Shown here piece after piece: positions 10,676 to 20,044 of a stretch of DNA of 64,000 bases; the first letter of the stretch is position 1, and every line of letters begins with the position of its first letter. This DNA is from Karstenula rhodostoma CBS 690.94 (lineage: Eukaryota; Ascomycota; Dothideomycetes; Pleosporales; Didymosphaeriaceae). Both the position numbers and the translations under genes were made by a program. The stretch spans positions 248,001 to 312,000 of the forward strand of contig MU001516.1 in NCBI GenBank assembly GCA_010093485.1, in the 5' to 3' direction. The notes beneath the pieces were generated by a model that had not been told where the DNA came from, made no database searches, and was given only the letters and a program-made list of their open reading frames with translations.

Positions 10676-11738
10676 TCAAACATCCTCATCCTTATCCTCG
10701 TTCTCTTCCTCGTCCTCATCCTCTTCGCCTGGCCATTGAGGCTCAGACCCGAGTTTCAACCCAATGCTAATATCTCCCTCCTGATGAACAATGCTATTCC
10801 TGATGAGTTGCAGCCACTCCTCGTCATTCATTGCCTCATATTTGGGGTATTGAGGAAGGCAAGAGCAGGCGATCTTTAAACGTAGGGAGAATATCAATCT
10901 TCTACCAACCCATTCGCTGCCATAGATTGTCAGGCGTGTAAGATTCGGAAGAACATCCTTAACTCTCGCCGGTGATAGAGCATGACGGGACGTCAACTTG
11001 TCTCTCCAGGGCGGGTAGGTAAAGACCCATTCTGCTACCGGAAGGGCAATGCTGCTGATGGAATTGACTTGCGCAGGTATCAAGCGCGCCACCCAATTTA
11101 GCATTTGTGTCACAGAAGCTACCCCGTGACACGGGCCGCTGCCGAAGTCGAATGTATTGAGCGCAAACCTGTATCATACCGAATCAGTAAAGAGGAGACG
11201 CTTGCGTGATCTGGATTTCATGCAGACGTACGTACCCAAACGACGCGAACTCCGAGTATATCTGCCTCGATACCCCCGCAGATCGAACAAGAGGAGCTAG
11301 GTATAAACGGCCATGGCAAGTGCGACATGCCATCCAGTCATCATCCGTATCACCTATATGTATCCGAGCCGCCCTGACGCAAGAGTATCTCGTCTTGACC
11401 TTAATGGTTTCTCCGCCCCAGGCGAACTTGAAGATGCGTGTCCTGATCTCTGGAGGAAGTCTTAGGAGAGGTGACTCCGTCGCATTGCGCCGTACACTAG
11501 TTCGGGTTAGCTAGAAGTATTCTCAATCATTAATTAAAGTCGTGCGATATGGTGTACGGCCGGCGTCTCGCTCAAGTCAAGAAGGCCATTGTCGAGGAGC
11601 TTAACTTGGTTTGTTGTCGAAGACTGGTTGTGAGCGTCTGCAAAGGATCAGTAAACGCCTCTAACCAGCGTGTGCGGGCAACAAACCTGCTGTATCGTCG
11701 CCAGGTGGCTGGCGCTGTCCCGTGTCCAAGGTCGTCAT
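10676..11738 (-). CDS. LPAEIR-motif F-box-like protein, paralogue F (possibly broken)
   Basis: Exons found: 11738..11687, then 11637 to about 11541, then 11496..11236 and 11168..10676. The first intron (49 nt, GTTTGT donor, TACTGAT branch, TTTGCAG acceptor) is specific to this copy. The second exon ends NGLLDLSETPAVHH; at the place where its relatives have a phase-2 GTAAGT donor there is no GT. The only nearby GT (11557) is phase 0 and would shift the frame when joined to the expected acceptor at 11497. A weak alternative acceptor before TCA CCT CTC would keep frame. Downstream exons are intact: RNATESPLLRLPPEIRTRIF, SRQIYSEFASFG, and an acidic C-terminus (EDEDEEENEDKDEDV). So it is either a pseudogene in the making or uses an unusual splice. 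Function unknown. Confidence 0.55.
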
Positions 11739-12029
11739 GGCTGACAAGGAACCGCTCAATGTCTGAAGCGGGTACACCAGTGCTGAAGAAAGCGGGTGGA
11801 GGATACGGTGCAGAGTCGGCGCAAGGCGAGAGTTTGTATAGGTAGCGTCGTGGTGGAAAGGGAAGGCGGGCTAGCGAGAGGTGAAAGATACTAGGGCAGG
11901 CACGCTAGGACGTACCTTCCTTTACGTTGAAAATGTAATGAAAATCAACAGTAACAAACCGTACTTCCTACCACCTCCAAACTCGGAACCAGAACTTTGC
12001 CCCAGTTAATGTTTTTGGTTCTGGGAGCG

Positions 12030-12110
12030 AAGGATATATGCCTTACATCTTATATATAAAGTATAAATACTACTATTAGCACTTATAACTAATAATATAC
12101 CTACCTAAGC
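12030..12110. repeat. TA-rich tract
   Basis: Short tract dominated by TATA, TAAT and TACC steps, unlike the GC-richer surroundings. It fits a remnant of a repeat degraded by C-to-T mutation, but no parent element is recognisable. Confidence 0.35.
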
Positions 12111-12179
12111 CCTAACTCCCCCGAGACCTCCTCACCTACCACTCTGATCCATATTCGACACGACTCCACGGGATGCAAA

Positions 12180-12524
12180 GACGTGGAACCGGCACTATTA
12201 TTGCCGACAACCACACCATCACCTACCACTCCCATTCCCCACGTTCCGACACCCCAACCGATTGTTGACTCTTCGCGGCGCCTACGGACACCCACGGGCG
12301 CCTCCCTATTGTCTTTCACGACTCCGGGATCCCCACATGACTCTTCGCGAGCTTCTGCAAGCAGCGGCAAACCGCAATACAGGGACTCTGTGGGGTGCCA
12401 AAACACCAAGCTTCCAAACAGCTCAAAAGACGCGGAACCAGCACTATCACTGCCGCCAACCAAACTTCATCAACGACCACTCCCACTCCCACTCCCCCAT
12501 CCCCACGTTCCAACACCCTAACAC
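12180..12524 (+). repeat. dispersed repeat R1, longest copy, with internal direct repeats
   Basis: Two related arms, 12180-12262 and 12429-12524, start 249 bp apart. Both read GACG(T/C)GGAACC(G/A)GCACTAT, then CACTCCCA blocks, then CCCCACGTTCC(G/A)ACACCC. The middle (12263-12428) is what matches the copies at 6089-6144 (inverted) and 8654-8750. The arm-middle-arm layout could be a small element with terminal direct repeats or a local duplication. Confidence 0.6.
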
Positions 12525-13148
12525 CTCCCCCCTACCCCACCCCCATCCATCTCGCCAAGGAACCCAACAAAATCCACGCCGCACCCCCTCCCTCCACCAT
12601 CAAAGAAACTTACCTATGCCATCAACATCAACATCAGCATCAAAGCGAAAAAAAAAAAAAAAAAGCCCACCCAAATCTCTCCATCTCCCTACTCAGCCAA
12701 CCCCTCACATACCAAAAGTTCCAAGCACATCACACAGCAAAAAAAGACACGGATTGCACATCACAAAAAGTCATATTTCATCTGATCCAGATATACACTA
12801 ATCCCTTCTTCTCTTCCTCTCCACCATGATCCACCACCACTGACACCGAGCAGGACCAACATCACCTACCGCCGTCGCAGCCCGTCCAAATAGCAGTGCA
12901 GTCGACTCCCTAACAGGAGGACCCAGGACCCAGAACCCCGCCCAATGAATATGCCTCGAGCCAGCCATCGCAGAGAGATACAAACTATACAGTAAACACA
13001 AGGGGAGATCCAAGACTAACGCCGGTGCAACACATGTCGCTTGGAGCACGAAAAAACAAAGCATGAAAAAGGGGGAATATGTAAGTCGTCATTGCGTAAG
13101 ATGTATCTGAAGAAGTATCGTCCAGCCCACAGAAAACGGGAGCAACTA

Positions 13149-14511
13149 TCACCGATTCCCAGCTTCAAGTTGGCTCGGCGTGGGTTGAGCGCTCGTGCTG
13201 TTGTCGGCATCGGCGCCACGATTGCCCCCCAACCAGCTTGGCGCATTCGGTCTCCCAAGTCGTGCTCGCCAACCGGCAGCCTGTTGAGGTTGAGAGACTG
13301 GAGTAGCGGCGGCGGCAGCAGTGGTAGGTGCGGTGCGGCCCTGACGCATAGGCCGGTTGAGCATATCCATCATCGAGTTTCCCGAGTTCCCCTGCCGAGG
13401 ATTGCTGCTGTTGTTTTGCCGACCTTGGCTGGAGATCGCCACCACACGCGACCGTGAGAAAGGGTTACCCCGGGCATTCCAAACAGCTGGAGGAGACGTA
13501 GGCGACCTGAGTCCGGTGGCCGTCTGTTCCTGGGTCTCGCCTTCAGGACGAGGTTTGGGAACGTAGTAGTCGGCTTTGCAGAGCGGGCAGCAAGCACGAC
13601 GGCTCGTAAGCCATGGGTCAACGCAGCTAGCGTGGAAAGCATGGCCACAAGTCAATCCTCTCACATCGTCCTGGTCCTCAAGAGTATCTAAGCAGATGGC
13701 ACATGTGTCGCCAGGCTCCGTCAATAGTTCTGGCGCGGTGGCTGTTCGAATGGGGTCGTCGTCATCCGAATCATCGCCGTCGTGCTCGTGAGCTTGCGAC
13801 GGTTTACTTGGTTCATAGTGACTGACAGCGGTTTCCGTCTGTACGAGCTCGACATGCTTTTCGTCCACCTCCTTCTTCTCGGATCCGTTTTCCTTGTTTT
13901 CGCCTACCGCAAGACTGGCGCGCGGTGACATGGTTTCTTTTTGCAAGGTCCCACTTGTAGCAGCGTGAGCCTCCTGTGCCATGCTAAGCGAAGTAGCGGG
14001 CGGTGGACTTGATGCGCCCTCATGCACGGGGGCAACGACGCCCTCAACATCCTTGACACTGTTTGCTCGACTCTGGGGTGCAGTAGCGATACCGCCCGAC
14101 GCTGGTAGTCCTTCGTTTTCGCGGCTGGCCCTCCATTGTTTGTATTTCTGCAGCGGGAAGCGCTCATTGACCTCGTCCATGGTCATCAGCTTCTTTTCTC
14201 TCCTCCTCCGGTGGGGGCGTGGCATGGCCGTAAGATCAATTGGGTTGCCATCTGCGGCGGCCCGAGCCGCACGGTTGCGTTGGTTGTAACGGAAGCAGTA
14301 CTTGACACCAACGATGATCCTGAGCATTGTTAGCCGACGCTTTGGGGCGAGGCATTGATACCATGCAAGCATACCAAAGGTTAGTGAAGACCACACCGAA
14401 GCCGAGTGCGACGAAGAAAAGCAAAGGCGAGCTGGTCGGGCCACCGCCGCCTCCACCTCCCCCACCACTCGTTTGGGAGGGCACTGGTGTTGTTGAAGTT
14501 GTAGTAGACAT
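13149..14511 (-). CDS. RING-H2 finger membrane protein (probable E3 ubiquitin ligase)
   Basis: Two exons, 14511..14375 and 14319..13149, with a 55-nt intron (GTATGC donor, GGCTAAC branch, GCTCAG acceptor); 435 aa. The N-terminus is a Gly run followed by one membrane helix, LLFFVALGFGVVFTNLWIIV, completed only by splicing. A basic cytosolic stretch (RPHRRRREKK), an acidic low-complexity region, and a RING-H2 finger at residues ~252-293 follow; the finger starts CAICLDTLED and has the CGHAFHASCV and CCPLC zinc ligands. The C-terminal tail is Gln/Asn/Gly-rich. The layout (single TM, then RING-H2) is that of fungal membrane-anchored E3 ligases that pair with E2 enzymes at the endomembrane system. 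The substrate cannot be told from sequence. Confidence 0.85.
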
Positions 14512-15730
14512 TGCTACTTGCAGCGTCGCATGTATGTACAACGACGGATAACTTGACGCTTAGATTAAGCAGGTCGCTTGCGGTCGCAGCTATTTACAGA
14601 GAGAAGGTAGATGGTGGATGCCGGTTGCGGGTAGTCGCCTTGTGCTACAAAGAACCCGAGGTGATGTCGAAAGGCGAATGCGCGACCTCTCGGTTACGCA
14701 AACGAAGTCGAAGGGCAAGTCGAGCGACTTGGACGTGCGGACGAAGAGGGCGGTATCGTGGCGAGCAGCTGGGCCGGGCGCGAGCGGAAGAGCGTTGGGG
14801 CCGTCTGTTGTCGAGGACGACAACGGATTTCAGCGGTGGTGGAGGAGCGCTACGCTGGCCATGCTCTCCGGGTGCAGTGCAGACGGGGTCGGTTGTCGAG
14901 GCTGGAGAGTGGAGAAGACGAAGCACTCACGGGAGCAGTAGAGCCGGGCAGGGCAGGGCGCCAAGCTCGAATGGGCAGCGGTTCGGATGATCTCTCGATG
15001 ACAATTCGCGCAGGCCCTGCGGACGACCTGCCGAGCACAGGCAGTGGTGAAGTCACCGTATAGTGGCAACTATGGCTGTGCAAACTTTGAAGCAGTCTGG
15101 GCCTGGTGAAAAGACCGGCTGCTTGCCTGCACTGCTGCACTGCTGCACTGCTGTCGGGCAGCGCCTTCCAACTTGTGAAGTTGCGGCAGCCACGATCGCT
15201 GAGGCGCCCCTTCCTGTCTCATAACCCGGGACGCCTGCCCCTGCCCGTCTTGATTTGATAACCTCCGCCAAACATACGAACGCGGTGACACTGGGATGCA
15301 TCGCTTCATCAGCTCGTCATCTCGACTGTCATGCGAACGCACACCACCGCTTCGCGCAGGCCACAAATCGTCCTGCGCAGACCTGGGCGACCCGGCCTGC
15401 TTTTCCGCCCGCTCTCTGCATCATGTTACCCCAGCGCTAAGAGCGCCTAGCGCACGCTTGCTTTCGTTCACCACCCGCTTGACTTTTCCAGGCTTTTGGT
15501 CCACGCTGCGTTGGCTGCCCACTTCGACATTCACCCCGATAGCCGATCCCTCCCGCTTAGGGTGCCTTGCAGTAGCAGCTGACTTGAATTCCGGCTTTGC
15601 GGCACCATAGCAGGCTTCCAACAGCGAGTCCGCACACTTTGCAACCCTCTACGAAACTCCGAGTTCGATCCTCGTCTAACGTCATCCGTTGGCAATCAGG
15701 AGCCCTGCAGAATCGTGCACAGCCCCAGTC
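14512..15730. other. intergenic region
   Basis: GC-rich spacer between two divergent genes (RING-H2 and cyclophilin). A short tandem repeat of CTGCACTG lies at about 15125-15152. Open frames exist on both strands but show no domain or codon signal. Confidence 0.45.
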
Positions 15731-16532
15731 ATGGCCGAGTCCGCCGACCCCAACCCAGTCGTGTTCTTCGATGTCACGCTAGGAGGTATGCAATAGCAAA
15801 TCCCAGAACGGGCCTATCAGTGCTATCCATCTCTCTTTTGGTGTTGCCGCCCGTTGCGTTGGGCATGGTGCTGGCGACTGGTAGCTAAGATGGGTAACAG
15901 GTGAGAAACTGGGTCGCATCAAGATGGAGTTGTTCAAGGATGTGGTTCCACGAACGGCGGAGAACTTTCGCCAATTCTGCACGGGAGAAACCAAGAACAA
16001 TCGCGGTCAGCCACAGGGCTACAAAGGATGCAAGTTCCATCGCGTGGTAGGTGAATACGAGCGCATGTAGTGGCTTCTTGGCAACTTGATCACAAGCTAC
16101 CTTCGCCATCTCGTCGTCAATCACGAAAGCTTACCAACTCAGATCAAAGGGTTCATGATCCAGGGTGGAGACTTCATCAACGGCAACGGAACTGGATCAA
16201 GAACGATCTATGGCACCGACAAGTTCGCTGATGAGAACTTTGACCTGAAGCATGATGGGCCTGGTCTGCTCTCTATGGCTGTACGTTGATTCATATCCCA
16301 CTATCATTGACCGTACTGAATCCTCCAGAACTCTGGCCCCAACACCAACGGCTCCCAGTTCTTCATCATCACCTCTCCTACCGGCACATCTCACCTGAAC
16401 GGTAAGCATGTTGTCTTTGGCAGGGTCATAGAGGGCATGGACGTGGTTACCAAGATCGAAAACACGCGTGTCACGCAGTCAGAGAGCCGGCCGTTGCAGG
16501 ATGTTGCGATTGCGCAGTGTGGAGAGATGTGA
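15731..16532 (+). CDS. peptidyl-prolyl cis-trans isomerase, cyclophilin H type
   Basis: Four exons, 15731..15785, 15901..16046, 16143..16280 and 16329..16532; 180 aa. All introns are GT-AG with phases 1, 0 and 0. A single cyclophilin domain fills the protein: [56 protein letters not shown] and GKHVVFG. The catalytic Arg (FHRV, residues 64-67) and the FMIQGGDF block are present. Where cyclophilin A has Trp in xWLDGKHVVFG, this protein has His135 ([11 protein letters not shown]), a change linked to weaker cyclosporin A binding in other cyclophilins. Length and the short N-terminal extension match PPIH/CypH, which binds the U4/U6.U5 snRNP; nuclear splicing role is by family inference. Confidence 0.9.
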
Positions 16533-17147
16533 GCGCGGATAGGACAGCCTTTTCTTGTTTTGAATCTGGCTAGGCTCTGATTTGGTGCAACGACATATTC
16601 ATCTAAATGACGAGAAGGTAGAAGCACCACCGTGGACAAACTACCACGGCTGGGGTCACTATGCAGCCCTTCGCCTTGACACCGCAGCCATGGCGAAATA
16701 CCTGCGCGATGAATAAGAATGAAATATTCTCAAGATCTGTTTTCAAGGCTTGGTCAGAATACATCTGTCAATTCTACTTGTTGAAAATCTGCGCGAAGAT
16801 GAAATCGTGAACTCATGGTTCTTCACCCAAGTCAAGCTATCAGTATCTGGCAAGGGCCTGAGTGCTTTTTACCCTAGGCAGGTAATACAAATTTTCTGCC
16901 TCATCACAGCATTCCTCTTGGTTCGATAAGACCCGTGGATTACACGGGTGCACGTGACGCAAAAGACTACTAAGTCCCGGGGCTGGGGTTCGCGCACGGA
17001 CCCTCGAAGAACCCACACAGTGGACTCGCGTGTGGGTACTGACATCTTTTTCACGAAAGTCCCTCCCCGCCTCAAGTTTGCGACCTACCAGCTTGCACCT
17101 TCGACCTCGATTCGATGTGACCCTCGACTCTCACTTGAACCATCAAC
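16533..17147. other. intergenic region
   Basis: 3' flank of the cyclophilin gene and promoter of RRN3. The RRN3 start is preceded by CATCAAC, a favourable fungal start context. No other feature recognised. Confidence 0.45.
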
Positions 17148-19163
17148 ATGGTGTCGCTCGCCTCTACAAACCGAACCCCCGGCGTCATCGCCCCCAGCGT
17201 CGGTAGCAGCCTCAAGCGCAAACTGGACTCCAGTCCCGACGGCAAGCAGCAGCTCGCGAGCCAGGCAAAGCGCCGCCGAGTCACCTTCGACCCAGAAATC
17301 GACATCCACATCCTCGCCGACCCAAACGAGAAGAGTCTAGAGCTTGTGGGCGAGGAGGTTATCCGTGCTCTAGAGAAGCATGCCGCCGGCGACGCGACCG
17401 GCTACGATGTTTTGCGAGGCCTGTTCACAGCAAGGCCCACGTCTTCGGATGCACCTTCCACTGGCCTGCTCCAGAAATACGTCATTGCCCTTACAAACAA
17501 TGTTTCACTCCTCAAGGATAGCCGCGGCTTGGTACACGCGGTTCTTGACTGTCACTGGGTCGCACGGAACGAGCACTTTGTGCACTCATATCGAAGGCTA
17601 CTCCGGTCGTTGCTGGACGTTGCTCCTCCGTTCACTTCCACTGTTCTCGGCATGCTGGTGAATATGTTTGTGGAGACGCCGTCGCCGAGGATGAGGCAAG
17701 AAGACGACCCCACCGTCGAGCGGGCACGACTACAAAGCCGGGTGCACGAGACTTTGCGATGGGTCGTACGGGGCAGTCCGATGGCGAGCACATATCTCCA
17801 ACCCGTCCTCGCCTCCACGTTCCCGTTTCCGACCGATACATCGAAAGCCCACACGGATTACATCAGCAACATACTCAAGGTTGCCGAGTACTGCCCCGAG
17901 CTCAAGGGTGCCATACTATCACTTATCATGGATAAGCTTGTGAAGATCGACGTGCAGATCCAGGTCGATATGGAGGAGCTGGACGATGACCTGGAAGATC
18001 AGATCATCGAGGACTCGGTTCGCGAAGATCTCGATGACGACGACTACGATAGCGACAACGAGTCAGTATCGAGCGAGGAAAGCCTGGACGAAGAGGAGCG
18101 CCGCGTGAAGGAGATCCGAGAGTCTATCACCAAGCTGGACAACATCATGTTTCTTCTCTTCAAATACTACGACTCCATTTTCGAAAAGGGCAATCTCCAG
18201 CAGATCGACGAGACCTACCAAAGCCTCCTATCGCAATTCTCCCGCATCATACTACCCACATACCGTTCACGACACACCCAATTCCTCCTCTTCCACTTTA
18301 CCCAGATAAAGCACGACCTCATCGACCGCTTCGCCGGCTGCTGCTCGCAGCTCGCCTTCGACCAGACGCGCCCGCAGATCCTCCGCGTCGCTGCCGCCGC
18401 CTACCTCGCCTCGTTCATTGCACGCGGCGCGCACGTCCCCGGCTCCACCGTCCGCGACGTCTTCGACCTCCTCGGCCACCACCTCGAGACCCTCCGCAAG
18501 CAGCACGAGCCCGCCTGCAAGGGCCCGGACCTCCGCCGCTACGGCACCTACTACGCCATCGCGCAGGCGCTCCTCTACGCCTTCTGCTTCCGCTGGCGCG
18601 ACCTCATCGTGACGCCCGACGGGCGGCCCCCGAGCGACCAGGACATCGTCTACCACGAGGGCGACTTCCGCTGGTACGGCGGCGTCAAGGAGACGCTGTA
18701 CAAGTCCGTCTTCTCCAAGCTCAACCCGCTCAAGATCTGCGCGCCCACCATCGTCCACCAGTTCGCCCGCATCGCCCACCACCTGCGCTTCATGTACGTC
18801 AACTCGCTCATCGAGACAAATAAGCGCATCCGCCTGAGCCGCGTCGTGGCCCCCGGCACGCGCGAGACGGCCCTCACCATGAAGAAGGGCGAGGAGGGCT
18901 TCCTCCTCGACGCGTATTTCCCGTTTGATCCGTATGTGCTGCCGCGGAGTAAGAAGTGGGTCGAGGGGGATTATGTGGCGTGGAAGGCGATTCCGGGGAT
19001 GGAGGTGCCGAGGGATGAGGAGGAGGACGACGACGAAGAAGAGGAGAGCGAGGAGGATGACGACGACGATGATGACGATGAGAGTACGCCGGATCTCCCT
19101 ATTGCGCATGCGTCCGTGCACGAGGACGATCTTGACGACGGCACGGATGCCAGCTCGTCGTAG
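17148..19163 (+). CDS. RRN3: RNA polymerase I transcription initiation factor Rrn3
   Basis: Single exon, 671 aa, start context CATCAACATGG. The protein is an all-helical HEAT-like RRN3 family member: a basic N-terminus (SLKRKLD, AKRRRVTFDPEIDIHIL), the family core including KYYDSIFEKGNLQQIDETYQ and SRHTQFLLFHF, and a conserved segment around FPFDPYVLPRS near the C-terminus. Two acidic stretches are visible, one at ~residues 280-325 (EELDDDLEDQ...EESLDEEERR) in the position of the known Rrn3 acidic loop, and a long Asp/Glu run at the C-terminus. Rrn3 bridges RNA polymerase I to the rDNA promoter core factor and its phosphorylation couples rRNA synthesis to growth. The 3' half has very high GC at third positions. 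Confidence 0.92.
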   Translation: MVSLASTNRTPGVIAPSVGSSLKRKLDSSPDGKQQLASQAKRRRVTFDPEIDIHILADPNEKSLELVGEEVIRALEKHAAGDATGYDVLRGLFTARPTSSDAPSTGLLQKYVIALTNNVSLLKDSRGLVHAVLDCHWVARNEHFVHSYRRLLRSLLDVAPPFTSTVLGMLVNMFVETPSPRMRQEDDPTVERARLQSRVHETLRWVVRGSPMASTYLQPVLASTFPFPTDTSKAHTDYISNILKVAEYCPELKGAILSLIMDKLVKIDVQIQVDMEELDDDLEDQIIEDSVREDLDDDDYDSDNESVSSEESLDEEERRVKEIRESITKLDNIMFLLFKYYDSIFEKGNLQQIDETYQSLLSQFSRIILPTYRSRHTQFLLFHFTQIKHDLIDRFAGCCSQLAFDQTRPQILRVAAAAYLASFIARGAHVPGSTVRDVFDLLGHHLETLRKQHEPACKGPDLRRYGTYYAIAQALLYAFCFRWRDLIVTPDGRPPSDQDIVYHEGDFRWYGGVKETLYKSVFSKLNPLKICAPTIVHQFARIAHHLRFMYVNSLIETNKRIRLSRVVAPGTRETALTMKKGEEGFLLDAYFPFDPYVLPRSKKWVEGDYVAWKAIPGMEVPRDEEEDDDEEEESEEDDDDDDDDESTPDLPIAHASVHEDDLDDGTDASSS

Positions 19164-20044
19164 GCAGGCGCTTTTTACTTCCCTTCCCTTTCCCCTGTTT
19201 TCTCCCCTCTGTCTTTTTTCTGGCCTGTATATTTAGCATTGCGAGGCGCTCATGGGTTCACGGCATTCGACGCATACCATATACGGCGCACATGATGCAT
19301 GTTGGCGTTTTCTTTTTTTTTTTTCTCCCCCCAGCCGCACACACAGCGCGGCGCTTACGAAGCACGTTTAGGATATGACGGCATCATGGTATCTATGTAT
19401 CTGGATAATAATCAGAGCAAGACTTCAGACAGTTCTCGCGTGCCACGTGATGAAATGGAGTCTACTTCTTCCACTCACAACGTCACATCGAGGCAGTTTT
19501 GTGTGAACGGGAGAAAATACAATGCAATGCAACGCCATGTCATTAGCGTTATCCATTTGCCCAAAGACGTAGCCATTCCCACCCACCGCCGCACCGTCAA
19601 CCCGTCGAAACACATAGACGGAGTATATTTGCGCCCCAGGGCAAGCCACGCCCAGACGCCGCTCGCGATGCGTGCGGGGCCCTTTCCCGAGTCCACTGCG
19701 AAGGAAGGACGAGCGCCTGTGCTCCCCATTGAACGCCAAAAGCCGCCGTGATCGTCAGATACGTTGTACTCGTATGCCGGAGGCGAAGCCGCGGCCGTAG
19801 TCGTCGGGGACCACGAACACGCAACCGCGCGGTGGAAAACCAAAATGCTCGTGTCGTAACGTACCCAAACGGCGGGTACAGAACCGCCAATCCCAACCCA
19901 GGGTAATCCCAATCCCAATCCCAATCCACTCCCATCTCCAAGCTCTCCATATCCATCCCGTCCCACCCCCTCAATAGCACCTGGCAGATCCGCAAACCAA
20001 ATCGACAAAAAGACCAAACTCACCTGGACAGTTACTTCCCTCCC
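19164..20044. other. intergenic region between convergent genes
   Basis: Between the 3' ends of RRN3 and the kinase. It contains a T run near 19313 and about four copies of CCCAAT at ~19903-19926. Frames on both strands are GC-biased but carry no recognisable domain. Confidence 0.45.

Larger units (their letters stand above)
11739..13148. other. gene-poor, low-complexity region
   Basis: No gene supported. In order: promoter side of paralogue F; a TA-rich tract at about 12030-12110; repeat R1 at 12180-12524; C-rich low-complexity DNA (CCCACTCC-type) to about 12600; a run of 17 A at 12648-12664; then the 3' flank of the RING gene. Frames through here encode only Pro/Thr/Ser-rich peptides. Confidence 0.5.

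Noticed and set aside
12395..12829. Pro/Thr-rich plus frame over repeat R1
   Set aside because: Made of low-complexity and repeat DNA.
15125..15152. CTGCACTG tandem repeats
   Set aside because: Short simple repeat with no sign of function.
18267..19121. 284-codon minus-strand frame inside RRN3
   Set aside because: Antisense shadow of a GC-rich gene; its acidic/Val-rich peptide mirrors the RRN3 codon bias and has no domain.
19475..20023. 182-codon minus frame after the kinase gene
   Set aside because: Gly/Asp repeats derive from CCCAAT repeats; no domain.
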